From contig JAUNUN010000003.1 of NCBI GenBank assembly GCA_030538155.1, positions 1 to 64,000 on the forward strand: a stretch of DNA of 64,000 bases, read 5' to 3'. A program made the position numbers and the translations under genes. The notes beneath the pieces were generated by a model, which ran no database searches, had not been told where the DNA came from, and saw nothing but the letters and a program-made list of their open reading frames with translations. This document shows positions 52,351-62,201 of this stretch, piece after piece. The DNA comes from a bacterium. GTDB lineage: Bacteria; Desulfobacterota; Desulfobulbia; Desulfobulbales; Desulfobulbaceae. Within the stretch, counting starts at the first letter, position 1, and every line of letters begins with the position of its first letter.

Positions 52351-53799
52351 ATGTCACGCAACCGCGACGTTTACCAGGAACCGCTTGTCTCACGTTATAC
52401 CAGCCCAGAAATGCAGCAGCTCTTTTCAGAGCGCTACAAATTCACCCACTGGCGGCGTTGCTGGATTGCCCTGGCCGAAGCTCAGCATGAGATGGGCCTG
52501 AAGGCTGTGAGCAGCGAAATGATCACCGAGCTGAAGACCCATGCCGATGACGTCAACTATGAGGTTGCCGAGGCCAAGGAAAAAGAGATCCGCCACGATG
52601 TCATGGCCCATGTCTTTGCCTATGGTCAACAGTGTCCCCTGGCAGAGCCGATTATCCACCTGGGTGCTACCTCCCAGTTTGTTGTCTGCAATACCGATCT
52701 CATCGTGCAGAGAGAAGGCCTGAAGCTGATCCAGGCCGCTTTGTTGCGCACCATTGCAAACTTGTCCCGCTTTGCACGGCAATACGCGGCCTTGCCAACC
52801 CTGGGCTATACCCACTACCAGCCGGCCCAGCCCACCACCGTGGGCAAGCGCACCACGCTCTATATCCAAGATCTGCTGATGGATCTGGACTATGTCACCC
52901 ACCTGCGCACTCAGATCAAGGCGCGTGGAGCCAAGGGCACAGTCGGCACCCAGGCAACCTTTCTGGAGTTATTTGAAGGTGATCATGCCAAGGTGCGCGA
53001 GATGGACAGTCTAGTGGCCCGCAAACTCGGTTTTGATCACAGCTTTGCGGTCACCGCTCAGACCTATCCGCGCAAACTGGACATGAAAACTGCGGAAACA
53101 CTGGCAGGCATCGGTGCATCGGCCCACAAGTTTGCCGTTGATCTGCGCCTGCTCGCCAATCTGAAGGTGCAGGAAGAGCCCTTTGAGGCAAAACAGGTCG
53201 GCAGTTCGGCCATGGCCTATAAGCGTAACCCCATGCGCTCGGAGCGCATGACCGGCCTGGCCAGAAAGCTGATGGGCCTGCCCGCCAACTTTGCTGCCAC
53301 AGCCGCCAACCAGTGGTTTGAACGCACCCTGGATGATTCGGCCATCCGCAGGATGGATATTGCCCAGGCCTTTTTGCTCACCGACGCGGTCTTGCGGCTC
53401 TACAACAACATTACGGAAAACATGGTGGTCTACCCCAAGCAGATAGAAAAACATCTGCAGGAGGAACTCCCCTTCATGGCCACCGAAAAAATCCTCATGG
53501 CCTGTGTGGAGCGTGGCGAAAGTCGCCAGGCCATGCACGAAGTTATCCGCGAGCATTCCGTGGCGGCCGGCCTTGAAGTCAAGGAAAACGGCGGTAATAA
53601 CGACCTGCTCAGGCGTTTGGGTGGGGATGCGCGCATCCCCTTCTCCACCGACGAGCTTGAAGCGCTACTCACCGACTACCAGAGCTTTACCGGCCGGGCC
53701 GAAGCGCAAACGCTGGAATTTCTGGATGAAGTGGTGGAGCCGGTGCTTAAGGAGCATGCCGGAGAAATGTCCGCCCTGGACGTTTCCTTGCATGTGTAG
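52351..53799 (+). CDS. purB: Adenylosuccinate lyase
   Basis: A 482-residue lyase of the fumarase superfamily. The signature GSSAMAYKRNPMRSE (about residues 285-300) and HLGATSQFVVCNTD are present. It acts twice in purine synthesis (SAICAR to AICAR, adenylosuccinate to AMP). The C terminus is complete. It begins a rightward run with the DUF4911 gene, miaB and the PHP gene. Confidence 0.95.
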   Translation: MSRNRDVYQEPLVSRYTSPEMQQLFSERYKFTHWRRCWIALAEAQHEMGLKAVSSEMITELKTHADDVNYEVAEAKEKEIRHDVMAHVFAYGQQCPLAEPIIHLGATSQFVVCNTDLIVQREGLKLIQAALLRTIANLSRFARQYAALPTLGYTHYQPAQPTTVGKRTTLYIQDLLMDLDYVTHLRTQIKARGAKGTVGTQATFLELFEGDHAKVREMDSLVARKLGFDHSFAVTAQTYPRKLDMKTAETLAGIGASAHKFAVDLRLLANLKVQEEPFEAKQVGSSAMAYKRNPMRSERMTGLARKLMGLPANFAATAANQWFERTLDDSAIRRMDIAQAFLLTDAVLRLYNNITENMVVYPKQIEKHLQEELPFMATEKILMACVERGESRQAMHEVIREHSVAAGLEVKENGGNNDLLRRLGGDARIPFSTDELEALLTDYQSFTGRAEAQTLEFLDEVVEPVLKEHAGEMSALDVSLHV

Positions 53800-53833
53800 T
53801 GGGTGCCATCAGGGGGAGTTGGCCGGTATCCGG

Positions 53834-54043
53834 ATGATCAGCCTCTACTGCACAATCCGTCCGGCCCGTATTGTCTGGTTGCGTCATATTCTTGAGGGTT
53901 ACGACGGCCTGGCCATGTTAAGCACGGTTTCGGCCGAAAAAGGCCTGATCCGTCTGCAAACGCCCTCCTGTTCCTACATGGATCTCATGCTGCTCATGGA
54001 GTCGCTTGCACCAGGACTTTCTCCCTATCCTGTCCGCTCTTGA
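53834..54043 (+). CDS. DUF4911-like small protein
   Basis: A 69-residue protein resembling the DUF4911 family (IRPARIVWLRHILEGYDGLAMLSTV, then ESLAPGL). No function is known. An upstream ATG at 53792 overlaps the purB stop and would add 14 residues (MCSGC...). I prefer 53834 because GGGGGAG lies before it, though farther than ideal. In related genomes such genes sit next to miaB, as here. Confidence 0.6.
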   Translation: MISLYCTIRPARIVWLRHILEGYDGLAMLSTVSAEKGLIRLQTPSCSYMDLMLLMESLAPGLSPYPVRS

Positions 54044-54080
54044 AGTGAACTTTCAAGTTTTCGTCTTATCTTATTGATAT

Positions 54081-55445
54081 ATGGATAAAATTGTTCACAT
54101 TAAAACCTTCGGCTGCCAGATGAATGAGCGCGACTCCGAAATCATGGGGCAGCTCCTTGGCCGCAGCGGTTACGTCCGTGGCGATGAGCCTGAAACTGCG
54201 GATCTTATCCTGGTGAACACCTGCAGCATCCGCGACAAGGCCGAGCAAAAGGTGTACAGTCTCTTGGGCCAACTGCGCGATCTGAAAGCAAAAAAGAACA
54301 ATATCCGCATCGGGGTCTGCGGCTGTGTTGCCCAGCAGGAAGGCAGGAAGATTATCGAGCGCATGCCCCATGTGGACTTGGTTGTCGGCACCCAACAACT
54401 CTACCAACTCCCTGTCCTGCTCGACCGGCTTGAGAGCGGAGAGTTGAGCCGAGCTGTGGCGCTTGATCTGAATCCGGTATTTGCCATTCCGCCGTTTCAG
54501 CATTTGCTGCGTGAAGAGAATCTGCAAAAAAATGAGAAAAAACATACACCTGTGCAGCGGTACGTGAACATCATGCAGGGCTGCAACAATTTTTGCAGCT
54601 ACTGCGTGGTGCCCTATACCCGTGGCAGGGAAATCAGTAGGCCCCTTGCCGACATCCTTGAAGAGGTTCGTCTGCTGGCGGCACAGGGAGTGCGCGAAAT
54701 CACCCTGCTTGGGCAGAACGTCAACTCCTATGGCAAAACCAATGCCGTGGCTCCCCAGGTTACTAGCTTTCCGGATCTCCTCCGCGCCGTAGCGGAAATC
54801 GAGGGGCTCAAACGCCTGCGATTCACTACCTCCCATCCCAAAGACCTGGATCTGACCCTCATGCGCTGCTTTGCCGAACTGGAGGTGCTGTGCCCGCATT
54901 TTCACCTGCCCGTACAGTCGGGCTCAAGTGCGGTGCTGGCCCGTATGAACCGTGGCTATACTGCCGAGGCCTATCTGGACAAGGTGGAACAACTGCGAGG
55001 GATCCGGCCGGATATTGCCCTGGCCACTGATTTTATTGTCGGCTTTCCCGGAGAGACTGAAGAGGAATTCGTAGAGACCCTGCAATTACTCGAAAGCGTA
55101 CGCTTTCACAGTTCATTTTCCTTCAAATATTCAGACCGGCCACAGGCGCGTGCCACCGCTTTCCCAGACAAAATTGCAGAAGAGGTCAAGGGCGAGCGTC
55201 TTTCCCGCCTGCAATCCCTGCAGAACGAAATCAGTTTACAGTGGAACACCAACCTGATGCACAAAGAAGTTGAAGTGTTGGTTGAGCAGGTTCAAACCCA
55301 GGCAGGGCGTGGCAGAAGCAGCGCCAATCAGGTGGTGTATTTCCACTTGCAGGCAGATCAGGCCCTGCCTGTGGTTGGTGATCTCGTTCGGGTACAGATT
55401 GAGCATGCCGGTCCGCATTCCCTGCGCGGCGCGATGCTCTCATAA
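54081..55445 (+). CDS. miaB: tRNA-i6A37 methylthiotransferase
   Basis: A 454-residue MiaB. The N-terminal UPF0004 domain has FGCQMNERDSE, NTCSIRDKAEQK and GVCGCVAQQ. The radical SAM motif is CNNFCSYCVVPYTRG, and a TRAM domain ends the protein. It adds a methylthio group to the i6A37 made by MiaA. The start at 54081 follows an A+T-rich stretch with a weak ribosome-binding site. Confidence 0.95.
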   Translation: MDKIVHIKTFGCQMNERDSEIMGQLLGRSGYVRGDEPETADLILVNTCSIRDKAEQKVYSLLGQLRDLKAKKNNIRIGVCGCVAQQEGRKIIERMPHVDLVVGTQQLYQLPVLLDRLESGELSRAVALDLNPVFAIPPFQHLLREENLQKNEKKHTPVQRYVNIMQGCNNFCSYCVVPYTRGREISRPLADILEEVRLLAAQGVREITLLGQNVNSYGKTNAVAPQVTSFPDLLRAVAEIEGLKRLRFTTSHPKDLDLTLMRCFAELEVLCPHFHLPVQSGSSAVLARMNRGYTAEAYLDKVEQLRGIRPDIALATDFIVGFPGETEEEFVETLQLLESVRFHSSFSFKYSDRPQARATAFPDKIAEEVKGERLSRLQSLQNEISLQWNTNLMHKEVEVLVEQVQTQAGRGRSSANQVVYFHLQADQALPVVGDLVRVQIEHAGPHSLRGAMLS

Positions 55446-55498
55446 AACTGTTGTTGCAGACCTTTATTATTCCACCATCATCCCAATTCTTTTTTGCC

Positions 55499-56143
55499 AT
55501 GATTGATTTGCACAGCCATACCTTTTTTAGTGACGGAGCCCTGGTGCCTTCAGAGCATGTGCGCCGTTTTGAACAGCTGGGCTATGCTGCCGTTGCCGTA
55601 ACCGACCATGCGGATGCTTCCAACATCCACATCCTGATTCCCAACCTGCTCAAGGTTGCCGAGACGCTGAACGCTGTCAATACAACTAGGCTCATTGTCG
55701 GTGTGGAATTGACCCATGTGCCGCCGCCGCATATCCGGGACTTGGCGGCAGAGTGCCGTGCTTTAGGGGCGCAGATAATCGTTGTCCATGGAGAAAGCCC
55801 GGTAGAACCGGTTGCTCCCGGCACCAATCGGGCCGCGCTGGAGGCGGATGTGGATCTGCTCGCGCATCCTGGTTTTATAACGCTTGAAGAAGCGGAGATA
55901 GCCGCCGATAAACATATTCTTTTGGAACTCTCCGGCCGCAGAGGCCACAGTTTGACCAATGGTCACGTGGCGCAGGTGGCACGCCGCGCCGGTGCGCCCT
56001 TGGCCATCAATGCCGATGGACATGCACCAGGAGATTTTCTCAGCGCAGCCATGGCGGAAAAGGTGGGCCTGGGTGCAGGCCTCAGCAAGGAGGAGTACCT
56101 GCAGGTTCGGGAAAACATGCGATCCTTGGTGGAAAAACTCTAG
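55499..56143 (+). CDS. PHP-domain phosphoesterase-like protein
   Basis: A 214-residue PHP-family protein starting MIDLHSHTFFSDG. Metal-binding residues appear in LHSHT, VTDHAD, VHGES, AHPG and NADGHAPGD. Such stand-alone PHP proteins include histidinol-phosphatase and nucleotide phosphoesterases. Substrate unknown. The start at 55499 has no clear ribosome-binding site. A frame opens 16 codons earlier with TTG. Confidence 0.8.
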   Translation: MIDLHSHTFFSDGALVPSEHVRRFEQLGYAAVAVTDHADASNIHILIPNLLKVAETLNAVNTTRLIVGVELTHVPPPHIRDLAAECRALGAQIIVVHGESPVEPVAPGTNRAALEADVDLLAHPGFITLEEAEIAADKHILLELSGRRGHSLTNGHVAQVARRAGAPLAINADGHAPGDFLSAAMAEKVGLGAGLSKEEYLQVRENMRSLVEKL

Positions 56144-56345
56144 AAGCAACTCGCTGTACGTGTGTCGGGATCCAGGGTTTGAGGAGTGTTTTTTTGAATG
56201 CTTACCTACAAATAGCCGCCCTTGAAAAAGGCTCTTTTGGGTTTGCTGCTTGCGTCAAATCATAAGCTTGAAGGCAAGCAAGGCAGTTAACGAACCAGAA
56301 AAAGCCAATTTCAGCCTTCAAAAAGCCATGCAAGCATCCCGGCGC

Positions 56346-57085
56346 ACAAAAAAGCAACAGCTCCCTCAGTTTTCTCAGGATAAGCGAGATAAGCCGGATA
56401 TTATGCCCGGGCCTGCACAGTAGGGCGTGGATCTTGTCGCCCAAAGTGCCCAAAAGGTGGTTGCGGCCCAGCTTGCCGTCTGCCTTCATGTGGCCGATTA
56501 CCGGCTCGATCGCGTTTCGGCGGTCTTAACTCTGTTTTCATCTGCGGCGTATTGCTCTCGCTTGCTGCCGCTGATCAAGACCTGCGCGCTTTCAGTCTAT
56601 GACCACGATGCCGTGATCGGCAAATGTCCGCTTGATCTCACGCCGTACCCGTTTCGCCTGACTGGCGTGAAAATATCGACTAACCCATATTCAAGGCACG
56701 GGGCAAGCCGGTTGTAGTTCTGCCGCAGCCGCACACCATGCTTCCCGACATGCCGCACCAGCCGCTCACGGCTCATGTTGAACAGGCCGAGGGAGGGGTA
56801 GGTAACCGCCTTCTCCTGCGCAGTGGTTTCAATGGTGACTCGCTCAAGTTCAAGCAAGTCTGTCGGCCTTGACCTTCCACTGACCAAAACAGCCTGCACC
56901 GAGACCTGCAGAATCAGCTCACAATTCTCCTCACCAATGCGTTTGCGCAAACGGTTTAGCAAGGACGGATCAATGGGCGGTTCATCTACAGTTGCGGCTG
57001 AACAGCATGGCAGCAAATCCGGGGTGGATTTCACAACCTCTGCTGTGGTACCATACAAATACTGTGTACACCCGATACCTATCAA
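56346..57085 (-). pseudogene. Broken IS5-family transposase remnant
   Basis: Fragments in two or more frames match an IS5-type transposase: PIDPSLLNRLRKRIGEENCELIL, then ERVTIETTAQEKAVTYPSLGLFNMSRERLVRHVGKHGVRLRQNYNRL, and near the 5' end in the other frame MKADGKLGRNHLLGTLGDKIHALLC. The order is right for one gene on the minus strand with frameshifts and a lost middle. No terminal repeats could be defined. Confidence 0.8.
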
Positions 57086-57118
57086 ATATCTCTACCTTTC
57101 TTGACAATAAAACTTGAT

Positions 57119-58492
57119 ATGCAAAACCAAGTAGTCAACGCCCGCATCAGTCCAAACGGTCACCTCAACCTGCTTTCCCGTCAGGAGGTAAACGCTCTTT
57201 TACAGGTCACCCGGGGCAATCTCTACCCGGTCTTCCGCAGCAGTTCGCTGGCAGTACTCAACTATGGCGATTATCTGGACGATGGCGAAGAACTGCTACG
57301 CCGTTTTCCTGATTACGAGATTCGGGTCATTCAGGAGGAACGCGGCATCAAGCTCGATCTCTTCAATGCTCCGGCCAGCGCCTTTGTTGATGGTGAAATG
57401 ATTCGCGGCATCAATGAGCACCTGTTTTCCGTGCTGCGGGACATGCTCTTTATCGACAGCACCGTGCTGGGCAATACTGCCTTTGATCTGCACAGCTCCC
57501 ATGGCATCACCAATGTGGTCTTTCATATCCTGCGCAATGCCCGTGTGCTGAAACCTGATCTGCCGCCACGCATGGTGGTATGCTGGGGCGGTCATTCCAT
57601 CCCGCGTGAGGAGTACGATTACAGCAAAGAGGTGGGCCATCAGTTGGGTCTGCGCGACCTGGATATCTGCACCGGCTGTGGCGCCGGCGCGATGAAGGGC
57701 CCCATGAAAGGTGCGGCTGTTGGTCATGCCAAGCAGCGCAACTATACCGGTCAGTACCTGGGCATCACCGAACCGGGCATCATTGCCTCCGAGTCGCCCA
57801 ACCCCATTGTCAAGGACCTGGTCATCATGCCGGATATTGAAAAGCGGTTGGAGAGCTTTGTCCGCTTGGGCCATGCCATTGTTGTATTCCCCGGTGGGGT
57901 CGGCACTACCGAAGAAATTCTCTACATCCTCGGAATCCTGGTGGATCCGGCCAATAGCCATATCCCCTACCCGCTCATCTTTACCGGTCCTGTCGGCGCC
58001 AGGTCATACTTTGATCTGGTTGACCGTTTCATCACAGAAACCCTGGGGCCCGAGGTGCGGCGTTTGTACCGCATCATCATCGATGATCCGGAAGAGGTTG
58101 CCCGGCAGGTGGTGGCAGGCATTGCCGAGGTGCGGGATTTCCGACGGGTTACGGAAGACGCCAACTTCTACAACTGGCAGCTGCACATTCCACTGGATTT
58201 CCAGCAGCCCTTTGAAGCCACTCACGAAAACATGCGTACCCTTAACCTGCGCAGGGGGCTGCCGGTGAACCTGCTCGCCAGTGACCTGCGCCGGGCTTTT
58301 TCCGGCATTGTCAGCGGCAATGTCAAGGCAGCAGGTATCTGCGCCATTACGGAAAACGGCCCCTTTGAGTTGAGGGGCGATGCCGCCATCCTCAGGCCCA
58401 TGGACGAACTGCTGGCCGCTTTTGTCGAGCAGCAGCGGATGAAATTGCCCAACAAAGTCTACAATCCCTGCTACCGGCTGACTGCATCCTGA
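57119..58492 (+). CDS. ppnN: Nucleosidase PpnN (YgdH family)
   Basis: A 457-residue PpnN homologue. The N-terminal part ISPNGHLNLLSRQEV matches E. coli PpnN, and the LOG-type core has GCGAGAMKGPMKGAA and the nucleotide motif FPGGVGTTEEILY. In E. coli it cleaves purine and pyrimidine nucleotides to base and ribose 5-phosphate and is controlled by (p)ppGpp. The start at 57119 has no clear ribosome-binding site; TTG 57101 is an alternative. The broken transposase lies directly upstream. Confidence 0.9.
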   Translation: MQNQVVNARISPNGHLNLLSRQEVNALLQVTRGNLYPVFRSSSLAVLNYGDYLDDGEELLRRFPDYEIRVIQEERGIKLDLFNAPASAFVDGEMIRGINEHLFSVLRDMLFIDSTVLGNTAFDLHSSHGITNVVFHILRNARVLKPDLPPRMVVCWGGHSIPREEYDYSKEVGHQLGLRDLDICTGCGAGAMKGPMKGAAVGHAKQRNYTGQYLGITEPGIIASESPNPIVKDLVIMPDIEKRLESFVRLGHAIVVFPGGVGTTEEILYILGILVDPANSHIPYPLIFTGPVGARSYFDLVDRFITETLGPEVRRLYRIIIDDPEEVARQVVAGIAEVRDFRRVTEDANFYNWQLHIPLDFQQPFEATHENMRTLNLRRGLPVNLLASDLRRAFSGIVSGNVKAAGICAITENGPFELRGDAAILRPMDELLAAFVEQQRMKLPNKVYNPCYRLTAS

Positions 58493-58687
58493 GAGTTTTT
58501 CAGCACTGACGCGGAGACAGCGGCGAACATGATACAGAAATGTCCGGTTTTGCAGAGAAATATTGGACTCTGCCCTTGCTTTTTGCTATAACACCTGCAT
58601 AACAATAAACTCCAAGAACTATTATCGAATGTGCCATCTGTGCAGCACCGGTATTTCAACTGAAACCACGCCCTTTGGAGAAAAAAC

Positions 58688-59167
58688 ATGGCCTATATTA
58701 CCTGGAGCGACAGCTTCAACACCACCATTGATGAAATCGACAATCAGCACCGGCAAATTGTTGATTATATTAACAAGCTGGATGATGCTCGCCAGTCCGG
58801 CGACCGTACGGCTATCACCCAGATCATCGACGGGCTCACCGATTATACCATCTCCCATTTTGCCTTTGAAGAATGTCTGATGGAAGATGCCGGTTATTCC
58901 TTTGTCAAGCCGCACCAGAGCATTCACCAGGCCTTTATCAAACGAATCAGCAGCTTCAAAGATCGCTTCAAGGCCGGTGAAGAAATTGGCGAGGAGCTTC
59001 AGAACCTGCTGAAGGTTTGGCTGATCCAGCACATTCAGCGGGATGATGCTGCCTATGTCAAGGCGGTCAAGCCAAAGATGATGCAACTGCTTGAAAGCAA
59101 GGACGAGGAAGGCGGCAGTAAAGGCGGCTGGCTGGCCCGATCCATGAAGAAATTTTTTGGCAAGTGA
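58688..59167 (+). CDS. Bacteriohemerythrin
   Basis: A 159-residue hemerythrin. Di-iron ligands can be read in order: DNQHRQIVD, HFAFEE, HQSIHQAF and HIQRDD. It binds oxygen, probably for storage or sensing. A GGAG site precedes the ATG. The last 20 residues are basic and glycine-rich. Several hemerythrin-like and rubrerythrin-like proteins occur in this window, which suits an anaerobe exposed to oxygen. Confidence 0.92.
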   Translation: MAYITWSDSFNTTIDEIDNQHRQIVDYINKLDDARQSGDRTAITQIIDGLTDYTISHFAFEECLMEDAGYSFVKPHQSIHQAFIKRISSFKDRFKAGEEIGEELQNLLKVWLIQHIQRDDAAYVKAVKPKMMQLLESKDEEGGSKGGWLARSMKKFFGK

Positions 59168-59182
59168 GGCCATTCACAGCAG

Positions 59183-59425
59183 ATGGCGCAGCTCTTTTCC
59201 ACCCTAAGTCCTCTTGAACAGCGACAGCACGTTCACAGGAAATTCCGCCATGATCCGGCCGGCGGCTGGTGGAGTGCGGATGGCGTCTTTGCCGGCAAAA
59301 GCGAGGAGGATGTCATTGCCGCCCTGCTCGACCTGGAAGAGGCGGAGATTGCCGCCATTGGCGACTGCATGGGGGGCTGTTCCATGATCAGCCCAAAGCT
59401 GCAGGATTTTGTCCGCAAGGCCTAG
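59183..59425 (+). CDS. Small hypothetical protein
   Basis: An 80-residue frame 15 bases after the hemerythrin gene. It has a CMGGC motif near the end (IGDCMGGCSMISP) and an acidic helix EEDVIAALLDLEEAEI. The ribosome-binding site is weak. I do not recognise it. It could bind a metal or be an artefact, though its composition is protein-like. Confidence 0.5.
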   Translation: MAQLFSTLSPLEQRQHVHRKFRHDPAGGWWSADGVFAGKSEEDVIAALLDLEEAEIAAIGDCMGGCSMISPKLQDFVRKA

Positions 59426-59554
59426 CTAGCGTAGTGTTCACCTTTCCGCTCTGATGCACACGCCTGATACAGTCTCGCCTCCAGACGTATTGCGGTCTCT
59501 TCCGGGTCAGTTGCTGAAAGCATATTGCCTCAACTGATCCGGGCAGATCTTTCC

Positions 59555-60508
59555 ATGAACTTCGTCGCCATACCTGAATACACTGCCTGTGCAACAGAGC
59601 ATTTGGCACTGCCGAGCACCCTGCCCGCCTGTATCAGTGCCCAGGTTTCCCTTGATGAAATAGCTTTTGCAGGCCGCCATGGGCAAATTCAGCCTTTGTT
59701 GGCGGCTGACTCGGCGACACATAACGGCCACCTGCAGGTCTTGAGCGGGTTTTCCACTTTTCTTGCCCTGAAAAATGCGGGAGCCGGTCGGATTGTGTGC
59801 CGGATTCTGCCGCATGACCTGCCGCCTGCAACTGCCTTTGCCTTGCGTATTTTGCATGATCGTCAGGCATGTCTGCAGAGCCCCATCCTCCAGGCCTGGC
59901 TCTTAAAAGAAGCCCAGGCACAACTGCCTGTTCAGGATGTATTGCCCCTGCCGGCGCTCATGGGTTTGAAGGCACAACCACATGTGCTGCAAGAGCGCAT
60001 CCGGCTGCTGCTGCTGGATGACGTGGTACAGGAAGCGTTGCACAATCAGGAACTGCACGTAAAGAACTTGGTTCCTCTCCAGCGTCTGCCACTGGAAGAG
60101 CAAAAGCGTCTGATTGCACTGATCCGGCAGTACCGGCTTGGGGGCTCCAAACAACAAAAAATGGTGGAACTGGTGGTTGATCTGCACCTGCGTGAGGGCC
60201 GCTGTGTAGAAGATCTGCTGGCGCAGTGGCGGCACAGTGACCCACCCAGGGATAATCTGCCCCAGGAAAGCCAGAGTTTACTGGGCTTCCTCCACCTCCT
60301 CTTAAATCCCAGGCTTGTGCATGCAGAAGCGCGGTTTGAGGAACGCCTGCGACGTTTACAGGCACCGGCTCAGGTACGCATTGCCCATACCCCTGCCTTT
60401 GAAGATGAACAGCTCAGTGTGCAACTCAGCTATTCCAGTTGGAGCGCCCTGGAAAGGCACTGGCCGCAAATCCTCAAGGCTGTAGAAAAAGGGAATCCGG
60501 ATCTGTGA
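59555..60508 (+). CDS. ParB-like N-terminal-domain protein
   Basis: A 317-residue protein with a ParB/Spo0J-type pattern: FSTFLALKNAGAGRIVCRIL in the nuclease-like fold and a long helical region (PLPALMGLKAQPHVLQERIRLLLLDD, LVPLQRLPLEEQKRLIALI) that resembles the ParB helix-turn-helix segment. No parA is adjacent, so a partition role is unlikely. The C-terminal 35 bases overlap the convergent ribD. TTG 59525 is an alternative start. Confidence 0.6.
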   Translation: MNFVAIPEYTACATEHLALPSTLPACISAQVSLDEIAFAGRHGQIQPLLAADSATHNGHLQVLSGFSTFLALKNAGAGRIVCRILPHDLPPATAFALRILHDRQACLQSPILQAWLLKEAQAQLPVQDVLPLPALMGLKAQPHVLQERIRLLLLDDVVQEALHNQELHVKNLVPLQRLPLEEQKRLIALIRQYRLGGSKQQKMVELVVDLHLREGRCVEDLLAQWRHSDPPRDNLPQESQSLLGFLHLLLNPRLVHAEARFEERLRRLQAPAQVRIAHTPAFEDEQLSVQLSYSSWSALERHWPQILKAVEKGNPDL

Positions 60509-61628
60509 AATAGCCGTGCACGAGCAGATCCCTGCCCAAATGCTCCGTACGCAGGTGCGAAAGATTGGTCGGTTTTTTATCCGCAAAGCGGTTGTACCCC
60601 TGCACAAGCGAAGTGCCAGCCTCGCCAATGAAATAGGGCGCAACGATGAGGGCAACCTCATCGACCAGTTCCTCTGCCAGAAAGGAACCGTGCACCTGCG
60701 CACCGCCCTCCACCAACAGTGAAGTAATCCCAGCCTGGCCGAGATGCAGGAGTGTCCGGCTGAGGTTCAATCCGGTAGAACCCCCGCTCTCTCCAGCAAG
60801 CCGGACAACTTGGGCGCCAGCCTCTTGCAATCGTTTTTCCTTGTTCATATCCGCATCCTCGCGGCAGAAAATCCAGGTGTGGTTTGTGGATTGCTGCCTG
60901 AGCATGCGGCAGTCCGACGCAAGGCGCAGGCTGCTGTCCAGGACGATGCGCAGCGGATCGCGGCCCTCTTCGCCTGCATCTCCTAGGCGGGTGGTGAGGC
61001 TCGGGTCATCGATGACCGCAGTGCCCACTCCGATCAGGATGGCATCAAGCTGATTGCGCAAGCCGTGGACATAACGGCCGGCTTCGGGCCCGGTGATAGC
61101 GCCGCCCTGCCCCTTTTGCAGGGTAATTTTTGCATCCAGACTCATGCCTGCCTTCATCACTACCCAGGGCATGGCGCTGCGCTGGTGTTTGGCAAAAGGC
61201 AGGATCACCCGGCGGCACGCCTGTCGGCAGATATCAAGCACTACCTGCACCCCATTGGCCCTTAAAAATTCGGTTCCACCGCCGGTTACCTGTGCGTTTG
61301 GATCCCTGGTGCCGATATAGACCTCGCGAATGCCGGCAGCAAGGATGCTCTGGGTGCAGGGAGGCGTGCGGCCACTGTGGTTACAGGGTTCCAGGGTGAC
61401 GTACATGGCGGCCCCGCGCGGATCGTGGCCGTTAAGCCGCACATCTGCCAAGGCATTGACCTCGGCATGGGGGGTGCCGGCTTTCTTATGGTAGCCTCGG
61501 CCAAGGATGTGCCCATCTCTGACAACAAGTGCGCCTACCGCCGGATTGGGACTGGTGCGGCCCAGCCCCTTTTCGGCCTCTGCCAGGGCAAGGCGCATGT
61601 AGTTTTCATGCTGGTTTTCGTTAGTCAT
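60474..61628 (-). CDS. ribD: Bifunctional riboflavin deaminase/reductase RibD
   Basis: A 384-residue two-domain RibD. The N-terminal deaminase has HAEVNAL and EPCNHSGRTPPC; the C-terminal reductase has VVMKAGMSLDAKI and the NADPH segment near VEGGAQVHGSF. It performs the second and third steps of riboflavin synthesis. The start at 61628 places the deaminase at the proper distance; 61643 is the alternative. It is last in the acpP-fabF-rpiB-nrdR-ribD run. Confidence 0.93.
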   Translation of the reverse strand: MTNENQHENYMRLALAEAEKGLGRTSPNPAVGALVVRDGHILGRGYHKKAGTPHAEVNALADVRLNGHDPRGAAMYVTLEPCNHSGRTPPCTQSILAAGIREVYIGTRDPNAQVTGGGTEFLRANGVQVVLDICRQACRRVILPFAKHQRSAMPWVVMKAGMSLDAKITLQKGQGGAITGPEAGRYVHGLRNQLDAILIGVGTAVIDDPSLTTRLGDAGEEGRDPLRIVLDSSLRLASDCRMLRQQSTNHTWIFCREDADMNKEKRLQEAGAQVVRLAGESGGSTGLNLSRTLLHLGQAGITSLLVEGGAQVHGSFLAEELVDEVALIVAPYFIGEAGTSLVQGYNRFADKKPTNLSHLRTEHLGRDLLVHGYFTDPDSLFLQP

Positions 61629-61645
61629 GATCTGGACTTGCATCC

Positions 61646-62113
61646 TCAATGCCTGCCCTGTTGTTCGCCCAGGAAATTTTTCAGCTCTTCCATGAATTCG
61701 TTCACATCCCGGAACTGGCGGTATACCGAGGCAAAACGTACGTAGGCCACCTCGTTCAAGGAGGGCAGCGCCTCCATCACCCACTCCCCTATTTGCGCGG
61801 TGGAAACCTCCTTGCCGCCATGATCCTGCAGCTTTTGTTCAATAGCATCTACAAAGGAGTCTATCTCGCTGGTGCCGACCGCCAGCTTCTCGCAGGCCTT
61901 TTCCAGTCCGGCCACCATCTTGCGTCGATCCCAGGCCTCACGGCGGCCGTCTTTTTTGATCAAGAGCGGCATGGTCACCTCGATGCGCTCAAGCGTGGTA
62001 AAGCGACGGTCACAGCCTTCGCAGGCTCGCCGCCGTCGGATAATGGCCTTGTCCTTGCTGATGCGGGAATCAACGACCCGTGAGTTGATGTGACTGCAGT
62101 AGGGGCATTTCAT
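61646..62113 (-). CDS. nrdR: Transcriptional repressor NrdR
   Basis: A 155-residue NrdR. The zinc ribbon CPYCSHINSRVVDSR...CEGCDRRFTT is at the N terminus, then an ATP-cone (LIKKDGRREAWDRRKM). It represses ribonucleotide reductase genes in response to nucleotide pools. Start at 62113 follows an AGGAAT site. It precedes ribD by 17 bases. Confidence 0.95.
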   Translation of the reverse strand: MKCPYCSHINSRVVDSRISKDKAIIRRRRACEGCDRRFTTLERIEVTMPLLIKKDGRREAWDRRKMVAGLEKACEKLAVGTSEIDSFVDAIEQKLQDHGGKEVSTAQIGEWVMEALPSLNEVAYVRFASVYRQFRDVNEFMEELKNFLGEQQGRH

Positions 62114-62201
62114 GACCCAAATTCCTGGTTCAGATTCCACCAAAAAAGCCGGTTGCCAACAGGGGCATACCGGCCTTTTCTGCGATTATAATGAAGAGAA
62201 G

